64,000 nt of DNA from SIG607 sp036307305 (GTDB lineage Bacteria; Bacillota; Clostridia; Oscillospirales; Acutalibacteraceae), in contig JAXJXV010000002.1 in the NCBI GenBank assembly GCA_036307305.1, forward strand, positions 153,268 through 217,267. Direction: 5' to 3'. Positions 34,004-43,031 of the stretch are shown one piece after another; position 1 is the stretch's first letter, and each line of letters starts with the position of its first letter. The notes under the pieces are model-generated. The model saw only the letters and a program-made list of their open reading frames with translations. It was not told where the DNA came from and made no database searches. A program made the translations under genes and the position numbers.

Positions 34004-35671
34004 ATGAAAAGCGATATTGAAATTGCTCAGGAAGTTGAACTTCGCCCTATAACTGAAATTGCTAAAACTGCAGGTATTCCTGATGAAAAGTTAGAGCAAT
34101 ACGGCAAGTACAAAGCCAAAATCGACCTTTCTCTTTTAAAGGATGAAAGCAAGGAAAACGGAAAGCTTATTCTTGTTACAGCTATCAACCCCACCCCTGC
34201 GGGTGAGGGTAAAACCACCACTACTATAGGTCTTGCAGATGCTATGCGTGCTACAGGCAGAAAGGTTATGGTTGCTCTTCGTGAGCCATCTCTTGGCCCT
34301 GTTTTCGGTGTTAAAGGCGGTGCCGCAGGCGGTGGATACGCTCAGGTTGTTCCTATGGAGGATATTAATCTTCACTTCACAGGCGACTTCCACGCAATAG
34401 GCGCGGCAAACAATCTTCTCGCCGCTATGCTTGACAACCATATTCATCAGGGCAACACTTTAGGCATTGACGTAAGACGTATTACCTGGAAGAGATGTGT
34501 TGATATGAACGACCGTCAGCTTCGCTTTGTAACAGACGGTCTTGGTGGTAAGGTAAACGGCGTTCCCAGAGAGGACGGCTTTGACATCACCGTTGCAAGT
34601 GAAATTATGGCAGTTCTCTGTCTGTCAAACTCCATTACCGATTTAAAGGAAAGACTCTCTAAAATAATCGTTGGCTACACCTATGACGATAAGCCTGTTA
34701 CCGCAGGTCAACTTAACGCTCATGGGGCAATGACTGCGCTTCTTAAGGACGCATTAAAGCCAAACCTCGTTCAGACTCTTGAGGGTACCCCTGCCCTTGT
34801 TCATGGCGGACCTTTTGCTAATATAGCTCACGGCTGTAACTCTATAATTGCTACTAAGATGGCAATGAAGCTCGGCGACTACGCTATTACAGAGGCGGGC
34901 TTCGGCGCTGACCTCGGCGCTGAAAAGTTCCTTGATATCAAGTGCCGTTTCGGTGGCTTAAAACCAAGCGCAGTCGTACTCGTTGCAACAATTCGCGCCC
35001 TTAAGATGAACGGCGGTGTTGCTAAAACCGACCTTAAGGAAGAAAACCTTGAAGCTCTCCAAAAAGGTATGCCGAACCTTATGCGTCACGCTTCCAACAT
35101 TAAGAACGTTTATAAACTGCCCTGTGTTGTTGCTGTTAACCGCTTCCCCACCGATACCGATGCCGAGGTTCAGCTTGTTATTGATAGCTGCGCACAGCTT
35201 GGAATCAAGGCTATCTGCTCAAAGGTTTGCGCAGAGGGTTCAAAGGGCGGTATAGAACTTGCAGAAGAAGTTGCCCGTCTTTGCGAACAGGACAACGACT
35301 TTACCTTCTGCTACGAGGACAGCCTTTCTATTGAAGATAAAATCCGCGCTATCGTTACCAAGATTTACGGCGGTGACAACGTAATATTCGCTCCTGCCGC
35401 TAAAAAGGAAATTGCAAAGCTAACCGAACTCGGCTTTTCAAATATGCCCGTTTGTATGGCTAAAACCCAGTACAGTTTCTCTGACGATATGACAAAACTC
35501 GGCGCTCCCACAGGCTTTGACATTACCGTTCGTAATATCAAGGTTAGCGCAGGTGCAGGTTTCATAGTTGCTCTTACTGGTGATATTATGACAATGCCAG
35601 GACTTCCAAAGGTTCCTGCCGCAGAAAAAATCGACGTAGATGAAAACGGCGTAATAAGCGGTCTGTTCTGA
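34004..35671 (+). CDS. fhs: Formate-tetrahydrofolate ligase
   Basis: Fhs makes 10-formyl-tetrahydrofolate from formate, ATP and tetrahydrofolate. The 555-residue length is standard. The P-loop INPTPAGEGKTTTTIGL lies at about 63-79, followed by REPSLGPVFGVKGGAAGGGYAQV-type sequence (key residues EPSLGP and GGAAGGG) and DIDL/FAEAGFGADLGAEKF-like TEAGFGADLGAEKF. The ATG at 34004 follows GAGGTG. Its place at the end of the purine operon supplies the cofactor of PurN and AICAR transformylase, and it explains the ZTP riboswitch upstream. Confidence 0.97.
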   Translation: MKSDIEIAQEVELRPITEIAKTAGIPDEKLEQYGKYKAKIDLSLLKDESKENGKLILVTAINPTPAGEGKTTTTIGLADAMRATGRKVMVALREPSLGPVFGVKGGAAGGGYAQVVPMEDINLHFTGDFHAIGAANNLLAAMLDNHIHQGNTLGIDVRRITWKRCVDMNDRQLRFVTDGLGGKVNGVPREDGFDITVASEIMAVLCLSNSITDLKERLSKIIVGYTYDDKPVTAGQLNAHGAMTALLKDALKPNLVQTLEGTPALVHGGPFANIAHGCNSIIATKMAMKLGDYAITEAGFGADLGAEKFLDIKCRFGGLKPSAVVLVATIRALKMNGGVAKTDLKEENLEALQKGMPNLMRHASNIKNVYKLPCVVAVNRFPTDTDAEVQLVIDSCAQLGIKAICSKVCAEGSKGGIELAEEVARLCEQDNDFTFCYEDSLSIEDKIRAIVTKIYGGDNVIFAPAAKKEIAKLTELGFSNMPVCMAKTQYSFSDDMTKLGAPTGFDITVRNIKVSAGAGFIVALTGDIMTMPGLPKVPAAEKIDVDENGVISGLF

Positions 35672-35687
35672 TTTATATTAAACTTCA

Positions 35688-35722
35688 AACCCCTGAAATC
35701 TAAGATTTCAGGGGTTTTCTTT
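35688..35722. terminator. Terminator of the purine operon, bidirectional
   Basis: A 12-bp stem (AACCCCTGAAAT / ATTTCAGGGGTT) with a 5-nt loop is followed by TTTCTTT; the opposite side is also T-rich for the convergent DUF6512 gene. Confidence 0.9.
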
Positions 35723-36230
35723 ATGGATTTTTAAACAATCCTATATTCAGTGGATTATACGTCCACAAAACAAAAAGAGCGCCTAATATAAAAAGAATTA
35801 CAATAGCTATCACATTTGAGTTTTCAGGTACGTTAAAAATACATTTTGAAATAATTTCGGTGAGCAAAAAGGTTATTATAACCGAAACAACGAATATACC
35901 GATATTAATAACAGGCATGTCTGTTTTACCCACTATACCCGATACGGTATAAAAGGTCACCACTATAAAAACCATAGCTATTATAAGGGAGATTGTTCTT
36001 GCAAGCAAAAATTTCGGGTCACTTTTTCTTCTTAAAAGCCATTCGAAAATACTAAAGATTAAAACAGGTATAAACAACAGTTTTAAATGCTCCCACGTGC
36101 TTTCATTAACTGCAGAAAAATATCCCGCTATTTTATTTTCACCACTCCACTCGTATACAAAATGAAGCAATACGCCAAGCGCTACAGAGAAAATTATTCC
36201 GCCGATTAACCAAATCTTTTTATTAAACAA
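35721..36230 (-). CDS. DUF6512-like integral membrane protein
   Basis: About 169 residues with five hydrophobic segments form an integral membrane protein. The motif SAVNESTWEHLKLLFIP at about 38-54 (VNESxWEH) is typical of DUF6512/DUF4149-type clostridial membrane proteins of unknown function. The frame could start at GTG 36239, but GAGG would then touch the codon; TTG at 36230 is 9 nt behind GAGG and is preferred. The upstream oxidoreductase terminator overlaps this start. Convergent with fhs. Confidence 0.65.
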   Translation of the reverse strand: MFNKKIWLIGGIIFSVALGVLLHFVYEWSGENKIAGYFSAVNESTWEHLKLLFIPVLIFSIFEWLLRRKSDPKFLLARTISLIIAMVFIVVTFYTVSGIVGKTDMPVINIGIFVVSVIITFLLTEIISKCIFNVPENSNVIAIVILFILGALFVLWTYNPLNIGLFKNP

Positions 36231-36270
36231 AAACGGCACCCTCTTTCTAAAAAGAGTATATGCCGTTTTT
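36229..36270 (-). terminator. Terminator of the oxidoreductase gene overlapping the next start codon
   Basis: On the minus strand an AAAAACGGCA / TGCCGTTTTT stem plus an inner CTCTTT / AAAGAG stem is followed by G and TTT. The 3' arm and inner stem contain the GAGG and possible GTG start of the membrane protein gene. Confidence 0.7.
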
Positions 36271-36277
36271 CTTAAAA

Positions 36278-37270
36278 TTATTTATTTGTAAAAATTATAT
36301 TGGACTGCATTCTCATAGCTTCCATTACAGCGCATACCGTATGGGCAAGTTCCTGCATTTCCTTATATTCATACTTGGTTTCCTGAGGCTCTGTTATATA
36401 TCTGTAAAAATCCTTAGCCTCATAGCTCATAAGCTCTTCCTTGGTCATTTCGCCTACAAGCTGTTCTTCTTTTGAGTCCAAAGTAATATAGATGTCGTCA
36501 TACTTTGAAATATGCCCTACGGAGATTTTTCCATTATCGCCAAGTATTTCACTCGGATAATCACTCTGACAGGTTTTAGAGGAAATTATATTAACGATTT
36601 TATCGCTGTAAGTGAATATTGCCGAAACCGTACCGTCGCTTCCGTTATCCAAAAAGGATGCTTGTGTATATATGGTATCGGGAACTCCAAAAAGGTCGAT
36701 GGCGGGATAAACGCAGTAAATACCTAAATCCATCAAAGTGCCTGTAGCAAAAGCGGGATTAAATATATTAGGGTTATTACCAAGTAAATAATCCTTATAT
36801 TTGCTTGAAAGCTGACAAAATTCAAAACGGCAATTACTGATTTTACCTATTCTATCAACGGCGTTCTTTAAAATACGTCTTGCGGGAAGATGCATACCTA
36901 TAATTGCTTCCATAAAAACGACGTTATTTTTTTTCGCCTCGTTTGCAAGAATCAAAAATTCTTCTTCGGTTGTTACAATAGGCTTTTCAACTATTATATG
37001 CTTACCTGCTCTGACCATCTTCATAGACTGCTCAAAATGACAGGAATTGGGACTGGCAATATAAACGGCGTCGATATTTTCGTCAAGTGCTAATTTATCA
37101 AGGTCATCAAATACACGGGCGGTCTTCCCTATTTCCTTTAAAAATTCTTCTCCGCGCTCAGCGGTTCTTGAATAAACAGCCTCAAGGGTAAAACAATCAT
37201 CAATAAGGTCAAGTCCGCCAATAAACGAACTGGTTATCCAGCTTGTTCCGATAGTAGCAATACGTAACAT
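36278..37270 (-). CDS. Gfo/Idh/MocA-family oxidoreductase
   Basis: The 330-residue protein has an N-terminal Rossmann domain (RIATIGTSWITSSFI, with GTSWI in place of the usual GxGxxG, so nucleotide binding may differ slightly), AVYIASPNSCHFEQSM and the conserved VEKPIVTT with catalytic-site Lys at about residue 93. The C-terminal half has the alpha/beta substrate domain (GTLMDLGIYCVYPAIDLFG). Members oxidise or reduce sugars and related compounds with NAD(P). The substrate is unknown. Single gene between two terminators. Confidence 0.88.
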   Translation of the reverse strand: MLRIATIGTSWITSSFIGGLDLIDDCFTLEAVYSRTAERGEEFLKEIGKTARVFDDLDKLALDENIDAVYIASPNSCHFEQSMKMVRAGKHIIVEKPIVTTEEEFLILANEAKKNNVVFMEAIIGMHLPARRILKNAVDRIGKISNCRFEFCQLSSKYKDYLLGNNPNIFNPAFATGTLMDLGIYCVYPAIDLFGVPDTIYTQASFLDNGSDGTVSAIFTYSDKIVNIISSKTCQSDYPSEILGDNGKISVGHISKYDDIYITLDSKEEQLVGEMTKEELMSYEAKDFYRYITEPQETKYEYKEMQELAHTVCAVMEAMRMQSNIIFTNK

Positions 37271-37293
37271 TCTATTACTCCTTTTAAAATTTT

Positions 37294-37318
37294 AAAGCCG
37301 ACATTTTCTGTCGGCTTT
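37294..37318 (-). terminator. Terminator of secDF
   Basis: A 10-bp stem (AAAGCCGACA / TGTCGGCTTT) with a 5-nt loop directly behind secF on the minus strand. Confidence 0.8.
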
Positions 37319-37323
37319 ACTGT

Positions 37324-38262
37324 TTATTTTTTCTTTGCTTTTAATTTGTTTTTCCAAACAACCCAAAGAGGTGTGGAAACAAATATAGAAGAAATACAGC
37401 CTGAAATAAGACCGAATACCATAGGAATAGCAAACGTACGAAGTGAAGTAAGACCGAAAAGCTCAGCAACTACGATAATTGTAATTACGGCAATTACTGT
37501 AGTAGATGTAGTAACTATATTTCTTGCAAGTACGTCACCAAGACTCTTATTTACAACGTCATAAAGCTTCATATCTGCATTATACTTCTTATTCTCTCTT
37601 ACAGAGTCGTAAACAACGATTGTATCGTTGAGTGAGTAACCAAGAATAGTAAGAACAACGGCAATATAGTTCATATCAATCTGCAAACGGAAAACTACAC
37701 AGGCGACAAAGGAAACAGCAACGTCAAGAACGAGCGCGGCAAGTGCAGTAAGCGCTGCGGTAACACCGCCGATTTTCTTAAATCTGATTCCTACATAAAC
37801 AACCACAAGTATAGCAACTACCAAAACAGCAGCAAGAGCCTTTAGGAAGAAAGAGGTTGCCAAGGTAGCGTTTACAGAAGTAGAGCTGTAAAGAGCTATA
37901 TTATTATCAGGATATTTTTCCTGAAGCTTTGTAGCAAGTGATTCCTGATTATCGGTTGTTACAGCCTCGTTCTTAGCAAGTGTAACGGTAAAGGTATATG
38001 TATTACCGGCTATTGAAGAACCTTTTGAAACTGTAGAATCCATACCGAAGGTTTCGGTAACGATTGCCTTTACATCATCTGCGCTGATATCAGCTACAGT
38101 ATCGGAATAAGTATAATCGTAAGTGATTACGGTACCGCCCTTAAAGTTGGTATCCAGCTTTACACCAAAAAGAATACCGATAACTATACCAACAAGAGCA
38201 AGTGCAGCGTAGGCTATAAGCACCCATTTAAGAGGCTTGTTAAAATCAAAATTCTTAGTCAT
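37324..38262 (-). CDS. secF: Protein translocase subunit SecF
   Basis: SecF works with SecD in the membrane to pull exported proteins through the SecYEG channel using the proton motive force. The 312-residue protein has an N-terminal membrane segment, a FKGGTVITYDY motif (SecF FxGG) at about 42-52, an extracytoplasmic domain, and five C-terminal membrane segments with YSLNDTIVVYDSVREN and IVTTSTTVIAV. The ATG at 38262 has GGAGG 8 nt upstream and overlaps the secD stop by 8 nt. Confidence 0.95.
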   Translation of the reverse strand: MTKNFDFNKPLKWVLIAYAALALVGIVIGILFGVKLDTNFKGGTVITYDYTYSDTVADISADDVKAIVTETFGMDSTVSKGSSIAGNTYTFTVTLAKNEAVTTDNQESLATKLQEKYPDNNIALYSSTSVNATLATSFFLKALAAVLVVAILVVVYVGIRFKKIGGVTAALTALAALVLDVAVSFVACVVFRLQIDMNYIAVVLTILGYSLNDTIVVYDSVRENKKYNADMKLYDVVNKSLGDVLARNIVTTSTTVIAVITIIVVAELFGLTSLRTFAIPMVFGLISGCISSIFVSTPLWVVWKNKLKAKKK

Positions 38263-39631
38263 TGTTCTTACCTCCATAAAGCCAGGGCTTACGTAAGCAC
38301 TTAAACTGAGATACGCTTCTGAGCATAAGCTTTGAGCAAACAACACCCATTAAGAGATTGAAAATAACACCTATTAAAAGGGTATATCCGAAGGAGTAAA
38401 TGGAACCTGCAATAGATGCGCCGAAAATGAGAGAGAACAGCTTATAAATAATGAATCCCTTTGTTCCGAAGGCACCCATAAGCACGAAAGCAACTATAAG
38501 AATTGTTACGTTACCGTCAATAATAGCGCTGAGTGAATTCTGAAGACCCGAATCAATAGAGCCGTCAATTGTCTTGCCGTTTTTGAATTCCTGTTTGATA
38601 CGTTCAGCGGCAATAACGTTACAGTCAACACCCACACCGATAGAAAGGATAATACCCGCAATACCTGGGATTGTAAGGGTGAAGCTGTTTATACCCGGGA
38701 AGAAGCCTGAAATAGCGGCGATAGAACCTGCCAACTGTCCAAGTAGAGCAATAGCTGCAACAACACCGTTTGCGCGGTAACGGATTATCATAAGAATACA
38801 GATAACACCGAAAGCGATGGAACCTGCAATTACCATTACTCTGAGAGCATTTTCACCAAGAGAAGGAGAAACGATAGACAGCTTACTGTCATCAACACTC
38901 AGTGCAAAAGGAAGTGAACCTGCATTAATTTTATCAGCAAGGTCCTCAGCCTCTTGTGCATCAGCCATACCTGTTATAATAGCGCTTCCGCCTGTAATCT
39001 GCTCATTAACGGTAGGCGCGGTAATAACGTTTCCGTCCATAGAAATTGCTATCTGTCCATTACTGGAAGCAAGTTCTTTTGTAGCGCTGGAGAAAAGTTC
39101 GGAAGCTGTACTGTCAAGTTCAAGAGCAACTATGTAACCGTTCGTTTCATCGTAAGCAGGAGTAGCCTTAGTTACGTGGTCGCCTTTAAAAATAACGGTA
39201 TCAGCGCTGTAGGTTGAACCCTTACAGAATGTAAGCTCTGCAGTTTCACCAAGGGAAGCTACAGCTGCCGCAGGGTCCATACTGGTGTCGTCAGATTCCC
39301 ATGGAAAACGAACAACTATCTGATGGTTTTCCTTATCAGCATAAATTTCATAATCGGTGATGTTCTGACTAACCATTCTGGTATCAATAATCGTTTTAGC
39401 TGCATCCATATCGTCATCGGTAATTTCCGACTCAGCAATATCAGGAGTAAATACAGCCTCCACACCGCCGCGGATATCAATACCCCAACGAATGTCCTTT
39501 GCACCCTTAACGTAAACGTTACGGGTATCGCCATGCCAACTTTCAATACCAAAGAAAGCGGTATAGGTCAGAAGAAGTATAAGCGCAAGTACAATAAAAA
39601 ACGTACTTTTACGAGCTCTTTTAATCTTCAT
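38255..39631 (-). CDS. secD: Protein translocase subunit SecD
   Basis: SecD (458 residues) carries the D1 motif WGIDIRGGVEAVF at about 48-60, the P1 extracytoplasmic domain, and six membrane segments with GIAGIILSIGVGVDCNVIAAERIKQEF (key residues GVGVDxNV) and IDGNVTILI. It assists late steps of Sec export. The gene is of standard clostridial length and is translated together with secF through an 8-nt overlap. TTGACT-N17-TATAAT lies upstream. Confidence 0.96.
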   Translation of the reverse strand: MKIKRARKSTFFIVLALILLLTYTAFFGIESWHGDTRNVYVKGAKDIRWGIDIRGGVEAVFTPDIAESEITDDDMDAAKTIIDTRMVSQNITDYEIYADKENHQIVVRFPWESDDTSMDPAAAVASLGETAELTFCKGSTYSADTVIFKGDHVTKATPAYDETNGYIVALELDSTASELFSSATKELASSNGQIAISMDGNVITAPTVNEQITGGSAIITGMADAQEAEDLADKINAGSLPFALSVDDSKLSIVSPSLGENALRVMVIAGSIAFGVICILMIIRYRANGVVAAIALLGQLAGSIAAISGFFPGINSFTLTIPGIAGIILSIGVGVDCNVIAAERIKQEFKNGKTIDGSIDSGLQNSLSAIIDGNVTILIVAFVLMGAFGTKGFIIYKLFSLIFGASIAGSIYSFGYTLLIGVIFNLLMGVVCSKLMLRSVSQFKCLRKPWLYGGKNND

Positions 39632-39667
39632 TACAAGTCCTCCACTTTTAAAATTTCTAATATATTA

Positions 39668-39696
39668 ATTATATGATTTTTTCTTCAAAAAGTCAA
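39668..39696 (-). promoter_or_regulatory. Promoter of secDF
   Basis: TTGACT, 17 nt, TATAAT on the minus strand, 37 nt ahead of the secD start codon. Confidence 0.75.
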
Positions 39697-39717
39697 ATAA
39701 TTTATACCCGAAGAATA

Positions 39718-40995
39718 TTAAATTTCTTTTAACAATTTTTCAAGAACAGCATAGCGTACGGAAATACAAAGCACACGTGATGCTTTTCTTATTTCATCTA
39801 CAGGTGGGAAAGAAGGGGCAATTCGTATATTGCTGTCCTTCTCATCAATTCCATAGGGATAGGTTGCGCCAACCTTAGTAAGAATCATACCTGCACCTGC
39901 GCAAAGTTCCTCTACCCTTTTTGCACAGCCCTCCATCACGTTAAGGCTGATAAAGTATCCTCCCTTTGGTCTGTTCCAATCAGCTATTTCAAGACCTTCA
40001 AGCTCAGCCTCAAGCTCGGATAATACGCTGTCGAACTTAGGACGCAAAATCTGAGCGTGTTCCTTCATATGAGCCTTTACGTCGTCAACCGTTCTGAACA
40101 TTCTTGCATGGCGAAGCTGATTTAGTTTATCAGGACCGATTGTCTGAAACTGCATTCTGCTTTTAAGCACCTCAACGTTATTGGGACTGGCTCCCTGCGC
40201 CGCAACACCTGCGCCTGGGAATGTGATTTTTGAAGTTGAAGTAAACATAATAACAAGGTCTGGATTTCCTGCTTTTACACACTCGTCGTAAATGTTTAAA
40301 AGCTCATCGCCGTCGTCATACAAATCGTGAATAGCGTAAGCGTTATCCCAGAAAATTCTGAAATCCTTTGCAGCAGGTTTCATATTAGCAAGACGTTTAA
40401 CAACCTCATCGCTATAGGTAATGCCCTCAGGATTTGAATATTTAGGCACACACCACATACCCTTAACACTTTGGTCCTTTATAAGCTCTTCTATTTTGTC
40501 CATATCAGGTCCGTCGGCTTTATTTGCAACGGGAATCATTTTAATTCCGAAATGCTCTGTAATAGCAAAATGACGGTCGTATCCGGGAACGGGACAAATA
40601 AACTTAATCTCACCCTGTTTACACCAAGGCTCACCGCCAAGACCGTGAGTCATTGCCTGAGCAACGGTATCGTACATCATATTAAGAGAAGAGTTACCGC
40701 CTACGATAATCTGAGACGGTAAAAGACCGAGAATTCCAGCGAATAGTTCCTTTAGCTCAACAAGTCCGTCAAGACCGCCGTAGTTTCTGCAATCCACACC
40801 GTCCTTATTTTTAAAGCCAAGGTCGTTGCCTACCAAATCAAAAATACGCTTACTTAAATCCATCTGGTCAGCACCGGGTTTTCCTCTTGACATATCAAGA
40901 TGAAGACCTAAGGTAGTTAGCGCGGCATATTCCTTTTTTACCGTTTCGAACTCTGCTTCAAGTTCGCTTTTTGACATTTTTAAATAACTGTTCAT
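39718..40995 (-). CDS. Aspartate aminotransferase-like PLP enzyme (class Ic)
   Basis: The 425-residue protein matches the fold-type I aminotransferases of the Ic subgroup, which includes actinobacterial and clostridial aspartate aminotransferases: LHLDMSRGKPGADQMDLS at about 30-47, NYGGLDGLVELKELFA, GGNSSLNMMYD, IFWDNAYAIHDL, and the PLP-binding lysine in FTSTSKITFPGAG at about 250-262. It should exchange amino groups between aspartate or a similar amino acid and 2-oxoglutarate in the cytosol. It is monocistronic, with promoter TTGAAA-N17-TATATT. Confidence 0.88.
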   Translation of the reverse strand: MNSYLKMSKSELEAEFETVKKEYAALTTLGLHLDMSRGKPGADQMDLSKRIFDLVGNDLGFKNKDGVDCRNYGGLDGLVELKELFAGILGLLPSQIIVGGNSSLNMMYDTVAQAMTHGLGGEPWCKQGEIKFICPVPGYDRHFAITEHFGIKMIPVANKADGPDMDKIEELIKDQSVKGMWCVPKYSNPEGITYSDEVVKRLANMKPAAKDFRIFWDNAYAIHDLYDDGDELLNIYDECVKAGNPDLVIMFTSTSKITFPGAGVAAQGASPNNVEVLKSRMQFQTIGPDKLNQLRHARMFRTVDDVKAHMKEHAQILRPKFDSVLSELEAELEGLEIADWNRPKGGYFISLNVMEGCAKRVEELCAGAGMILTKVGATYPYGIDEKDSNIRIAPSFPPVDEIRKASRVLCISVRYAVLEKLLKEI

Positions 40996-41023
40996 TAGAG
41001 TACCCCCATTGTATATCTATATT

Positions 41024-41052
41024 AATATACTATATGAGAGAAAGTTTTTCAA
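41024..41052 (-). promoter_or_regulatory. Promoter of the aminotransferase gene
   Basis: TTGAAA, 17 nt, TATATT on the minus strand, about 28 nt before the start codon. Confidence 0.65.
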
Positions 41053-41086
41053 GTAAAACTAATCAAATTATTTGAATTTTTGCATA

Positions 41087-41120
41087 AAAAATCACCTACA
41101 GCTCTTCTGTAGGTGATTTT
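41087..41120 (-). terminator. Terminator of the three-gene exported-protein operon
   Basis: A 14-bp stem (AAAATCACCTACAG / CTGTAGGTGATTTT) with a 5-nt loop behind the GH16 gene on the minus strand. Confidence 0.85.
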
Positions 41121-41129
41121 AAGAAATTA

Positions 41130-43016
41130 TTAATATTTACCTGCTATATCGTTTTCGGGATAAACAGCCTTAATGGTTCCCGTTCCATCCTCTTCATAGC
41201 CAAAGAACATCTGACTGTTAAGAGCGTCGGTCTGATAAATCTTAACGGAATCAAAAACCGCCTCGTAACGTTTTTCATCGGTGTTCTTGTTATAAACCAC
41301 ACCATAAGACGGGCTTCCCATACCACATTCAATGAGAGCAAAAAGTGCGCCACAGTTTACCGATGGCATTGTGTTCTCATCATACTTGTAGGAAAGGAAA
41401 CGTTTACCGTCAATAGCAAAATCCATACAGGTATCATCCCAGTAACAAGTATAAATATGGAAATCATCAGCAAGAGTACCGCCATTCTTTACGGTATCAA
41501 ACTTATATTTCTTGTTATTCAGACTGCTACCATTGTAACGTGAATCACCGTCAAGTGAGTTATGACCGTTACCTGAAGAATTAATACCGTCAGCCTTATA
41601 AAGATTGTACCAATGGTGAACGTTACTTGCAAAAGTAGTCTCATTACCAAAGTTTTCAAGTATATCCATTTCTGTCATAGCAGAGTGGCTGACAACACTA
41701 CCCCATCTTCTTATAGCCTTGCTGTTGGTATTGGTAATACCGTTGCACCAGATACCTGTACATGCAGGGGATTTTGCAAGTTTTGCTCTGACTTCAATAT
41801 AACCGTAACGATAAGTCATACCGTACATTGTAGTCATATCAGCAGCAACAAAGTCAACGTCGTTTGCTAACATTGTACCGATATGAACGGCGCCGTCAGC
41901 GGTATAGATAAGATTATTACCTACTGCACTTTCAAGGTCACATCTGCCGCGCCAGTCAGTATAGTACGTAGTACCGCCAAGACTTGAAGCGCCTGTCGTC
42001 TTATTGGTGTAACGATAACTGCCCCAATATTTTCCGTTGATTTTGGAAGCCTCAAATTCCTCGTTAAAGTTTAATGTATAAACGTTTTCTTCCTTAGCGT
42101 CATATCTACCGTTAATGGTATATCCATCGCTGAAGCTTATATAATTTTTAGTTTTGTCAGCTTCCTTAACGATATTGACAAACTCTAAAATTGCGCGATA
42201 GGTAGCGAGAGTGCTTCCGCCTTTAATAACTACCTTTTTACCAACAACCTTTATTACGTAGTTGTCGTCCTCAACGGTAACGTCTTTACTTGCGGCGCGT
42301 TCTGTATCGCCAACTATAATTTCATATTCTTCCTCAAGGTCGCGTTCCTCGGCAATTTTAATGCTGTAACCGAATTTAGCCATATATTCGGCATAAAGCT
42401 CAGCCTGTCTGCCTACAACGTAGGACACCTGACGGGGAAGCACGATTACGTAACGGCCGATGTCGATATCATTTATTTTGTTTACGGTATCGCCCATTTC
42501 CTTTACCTGCGGAGCATAGATGAACTGATAGCTGTCATAAAGCTGACTCCAATCCTCAGCATTCTCGCAGAAAGTAGCCATAAACCATTCAACAGCGGCA
42601 GTAATCATTTCATCGTTAAAGGCAAAAATAACGATTTTCTTACCACTAACCTTTATAATAAAGTCCTTTGCGCTGTTTACACGGTTGTCAAGGAGAGTCT
42701 GTTTTGCCTCGATTGATGCGGCGCGGTTGGTTTCGCCGATAAGAATTTCGTAAAAATCATCGGAATCCTCAAAAGCGCTGTCCTTAGCAACGGTAACGTC
42801 ACAATCAAAGCTTCTTTTTACCTTTGCGCGAAGGTCTCTGACACCGTTCTGAACAACAGTATTAGAGTTTTCACCTCTGGTAATAATGTATCTAAACGAA
42901 CCTTCCTCATCAACGGGAGCGATAAATTTTGCAGTCTGTGTGCTACAGCCAGAAAAGACGGAAAGCAACATAAATACTGCAAGTAAAATAGTTATAATTC
43001 TTTTAATATTCATCAT
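41130..43016 (-). CDS. GH16-family lipoprotein with N-terminal accessory domains
   Basis: The 628-residue exported lipoprotein has a signal peptide ending in the lipobox FSGC (Cys24). The C-terminal part, about 330-628, is a GH16 (laminarinase/beta-glucanase/agarase clan) domain with the catalytic motif EMDILE at about 449-454. The N-terminal 300 residues contain two related segments (FYEILIGETNRAAS and YEIIVGDTERAAS, each followed by VxGKKVVI), an internal duplication resembling glycosidase accessory domains. It probably cleaves beta-1,3/1,4-type polysaccharide at the cell surface. It is the last gene of an operon with two large exported proteins 15-22 nt apart. Confidence 0.88.
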   Translation of the reverse strand: MMNIKRIITILLAVFMLLSVFSGCSTQTAKFIAPVDEEGSFRYIITRGENSNTVVQNGVRDLRAKVKRSFDCDVTVAKDSAFEDSDDFYEILIGETNRAASIEAKQTLLDNRVNSAKDFIIKVSGKKIVIFAFNDEMITAAVEWFMATFCENAEDWSQLYDSYQFIYAPQVKEMGDTVNKINDIDIGRYVIVLPRQVSYVVGRQAELYAEYMAKFGYSIKIAEERDLEEEYEIIVGDTERAASKDVTVEDDNYVIKVVGKKVVIKGGSTLATYRAILEFVNIVKEADKTKNYISFSDGYTINGRYDAKEENVYTLNFNEEFEASKINGKYWGSYRYTNKTTGASSLGGTTYYTDWRGRCDLESAVGNNLIYTADGAVHIGTMLANDVDFVAADMTTMYGMTYRYGYIEVRAKLAKSPACTGIWCNGITNTNSKAIRRWGSVVSHSAMTEMDILENFGNETTFASNVHHWYNLYKADGINSSGNGHNSLDGDSRYNGSSLNNKKYKFDTVKNGGTLADDFHIYTCYWDDTCMDFAIDGKRFLSYKYDENTMPSVNCGALFALIECGMGSPSYGVVYNKNTDEKRYEAVFDSVKIYQTDALNSQMFFGYEEDGTGTIKAVYPENDIAGKY

Positions 43017-43031
43017 TTACTTCCCCCTTTC

